Source: Glycomyces buryatensis
GTDB taxonomy: Bacteria > Actinomycetota > Actinomycetes > Mycobacteriales > Micromonosporaceae
Assembly (NCBI RefSeq): GCF_004912275.1
Contig: NZ_STGY01000068.1
Span: 1-39,418 of the forward strand
DNA: 39,418 nucleotides
Direction: 5' to 3'
A program made the position numbers and the translations under genes. The notes below the pieces were generated by a model that was not told the DNA's origin, searched no databases, and saw only the letters and a program-made list of their open reading frames with translations. How positions within the stretch are numbered: the stretch's first letter is position 1; each line of letters starts with the position of its first letter. Of this stretch, positions 38,742 through 39,418 are shown piece by piece.

Positions 38742-39418
38742 TTACTCCGAGCTGAGTTCGCTACTGACCGTTTCAAATACCTGAGGGACGTATTCGTCCA
38801 CGACCCATTGGGCGAGTTCTTCTTCCACGAATGAGAGTTCGCGCCGGGCTTCCAACTCATCACCTTCGAGACCGTAGCTCTGTCCCTGCCGAATACCTGG
38901 GTCAGACGGAATTTGAACGTAGACCCAGACCACATAGTTCTCGGTCCGAGCAGCGGCGAAGACGGTTCCGTCTTCGTGTGCAAACGAATGGACAGCCAGG
39001 ACCTGCCCCTCTACCCACGGTCCTTCGCCCTCGTACGGCTCGTCCATGTAAAAGAATGAGTCATCCCAATCCGGGTCCTGGGATTTCGGCACGTCGTTCC
39101 CGTCGTGCCAGAACCTGATGATGTCCTCGTAGTTCTCGAGGACATGCTCTGCATCACCGCCAGGCGCCACCGCAAGTTGATAGCTAGTTGTGGTGTGGTC
39201 GCCTTCGGCGGCGGGAACCTCGATACCCGCTTGGCAGGTCATTGAGTTCGGCGAGGTGGCAGAGCCGATTGGCTGGCTCACTGGCCCCATGTTGTAAGCG
39301 GTGTAGCCCATCTTCTCCGCGACGATATCTGGGTCCAGGACCTCGCAGATGTCCCAGGAAGTGACAGTGCCTGTCACATCGTTGAAGTCGCCATCGCCCG
39401 ACGAGTCGCCGCCGATCG
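38742..39418 (-). CDS. Exported lipoprotein-like protein (5' end outside the window)
   Basis: At least 225 residues; the frame is open to the window edge, reading GGDSSGDGDFNDV before VTSWDICEVLDPDIVAEKMG. The Gly/Ser/Asp-rich start looks like the linker after a lipobox, and the ICEVLDP element resembles DUF3558-type lipoproteins of actinomycetes, which suggests a surface protein. The signal peptide must lie beyond 39418. GTG 39375-39377 could serve as a start but would cut into this linker. Later segments (NYVVWVYVQIPSDPG; LSFVEEELAQWVVDEY) are soluble. Function unknown. Confidence 0.65.
   Translation of the reverse strand, partial: IGGDSSGDGDFNDVTGTVTSWDICEVLDPDIVAEKMGYTAYNMGPVSQPIGSATSPNSMTCQAGIEVPAAEGDHTTTSYQLAVAPGGDAEHVLENYEDIIRFWHDGNDVPKSQDPDWDDSFFYMDEPYEGEGPWVEGQVLAVHSFAHEDGTVFAAARTENYVVWVYVQIPSDPGIRQGQSYGLEGDELEARRELSFVEEELAQWVVDEYVPQVFETVSSELSSE

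Overview
The window is high-GC DNA with strongly GC-biased third codon positions, frequent GTG/TTG starts, GGAGG-type ribosome binding sites and several genes that look leaderless (a TANNNT box 6-7 bases before the start codon). With XRE/DUF397 pairs, a CopD-CtaG fusion, WXG100 and YbaB genes and SUKH-like immunity genes, this points to a filamentous actinomycete. Glycomyces or a relative is a guess from overall gene content only. No rRNA, tRNA, CRISPR array, transposase or integrase gene was seen.

Region 1 (1-8312) is redox and small-molecule housekeeping: an NADPH:quinone-type oxidoreductase with a MarR regulator, facing a convergent pair of YcaC-like hydrolase and MmcQ/YjbR genes. Copies of one 12-bp operator-like palindrome lie upstream of both operons. 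Then come a RibD/DHFR-like reductase, an ADP-ribosylglycohydrolase, two decayed transporter 3' ends, a DUF4234 membrane protein, a small MoaF-like protein, a pentapeptide-type protein, and a tautomerase plus a two-domain carboxymuconolactone decarboxylase-like protein.

Region 2 (8361-17222) holds an AAA ATPase, a CopD-CtaG copper/cytochrome oxidase assembly fusion, a cystathionine gamma-synthase/lyase-type PLP enzyme, a methyltransferase, the 5-oxoprolinase operon pxpABC, and a divergent GH43-like glycosidase whose promoter carries a LacI-type operator.

Region 3 (17155-29172) is the accessory, conflict-like part. Five consecutive SUKH-like (SMI1/KNR4-type) proteins form an immunity-gene array with a visible tandem-duplication footprint. 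After a secreted GH12 endoglucanase and an SMP-30 lactonase comes a compact type VII secretion effector module: a double YbaB protein, an EspC/WXG100-like protein, a WXG100-type carrier with hydrophobic segments, and an overlapping separate gene for an ADP-ribosyltransferase toxin with an R / S-T-S / Q-x-E active site. Next is an NLR-like NB-ARC NTPase whose C-terminus is nine and a half almost identical 42-residue tetratricopeptide-type repeats (126-bp DNA units), and a nucleotidyltransferase. The array, the effector and the NTPase may form one self/non-self or inter-strain competition island.

Region 4 (29358-39418) carries a sulfotransferase, a membrane pentapeptide protein, a gene broken by one in-frame TGA, a lipoprotein with a ricin-like C-terminus, a phosphotransferase of the aminoglycoside family, a divergent HxlR/DUF1761 pair with a 19-bp palindrome at the promoter, an XRE/DUF397 pair opposite two small unknown genes with a hairpin-rich leader, and a lipoprotein-like gene that runs off the right edge.
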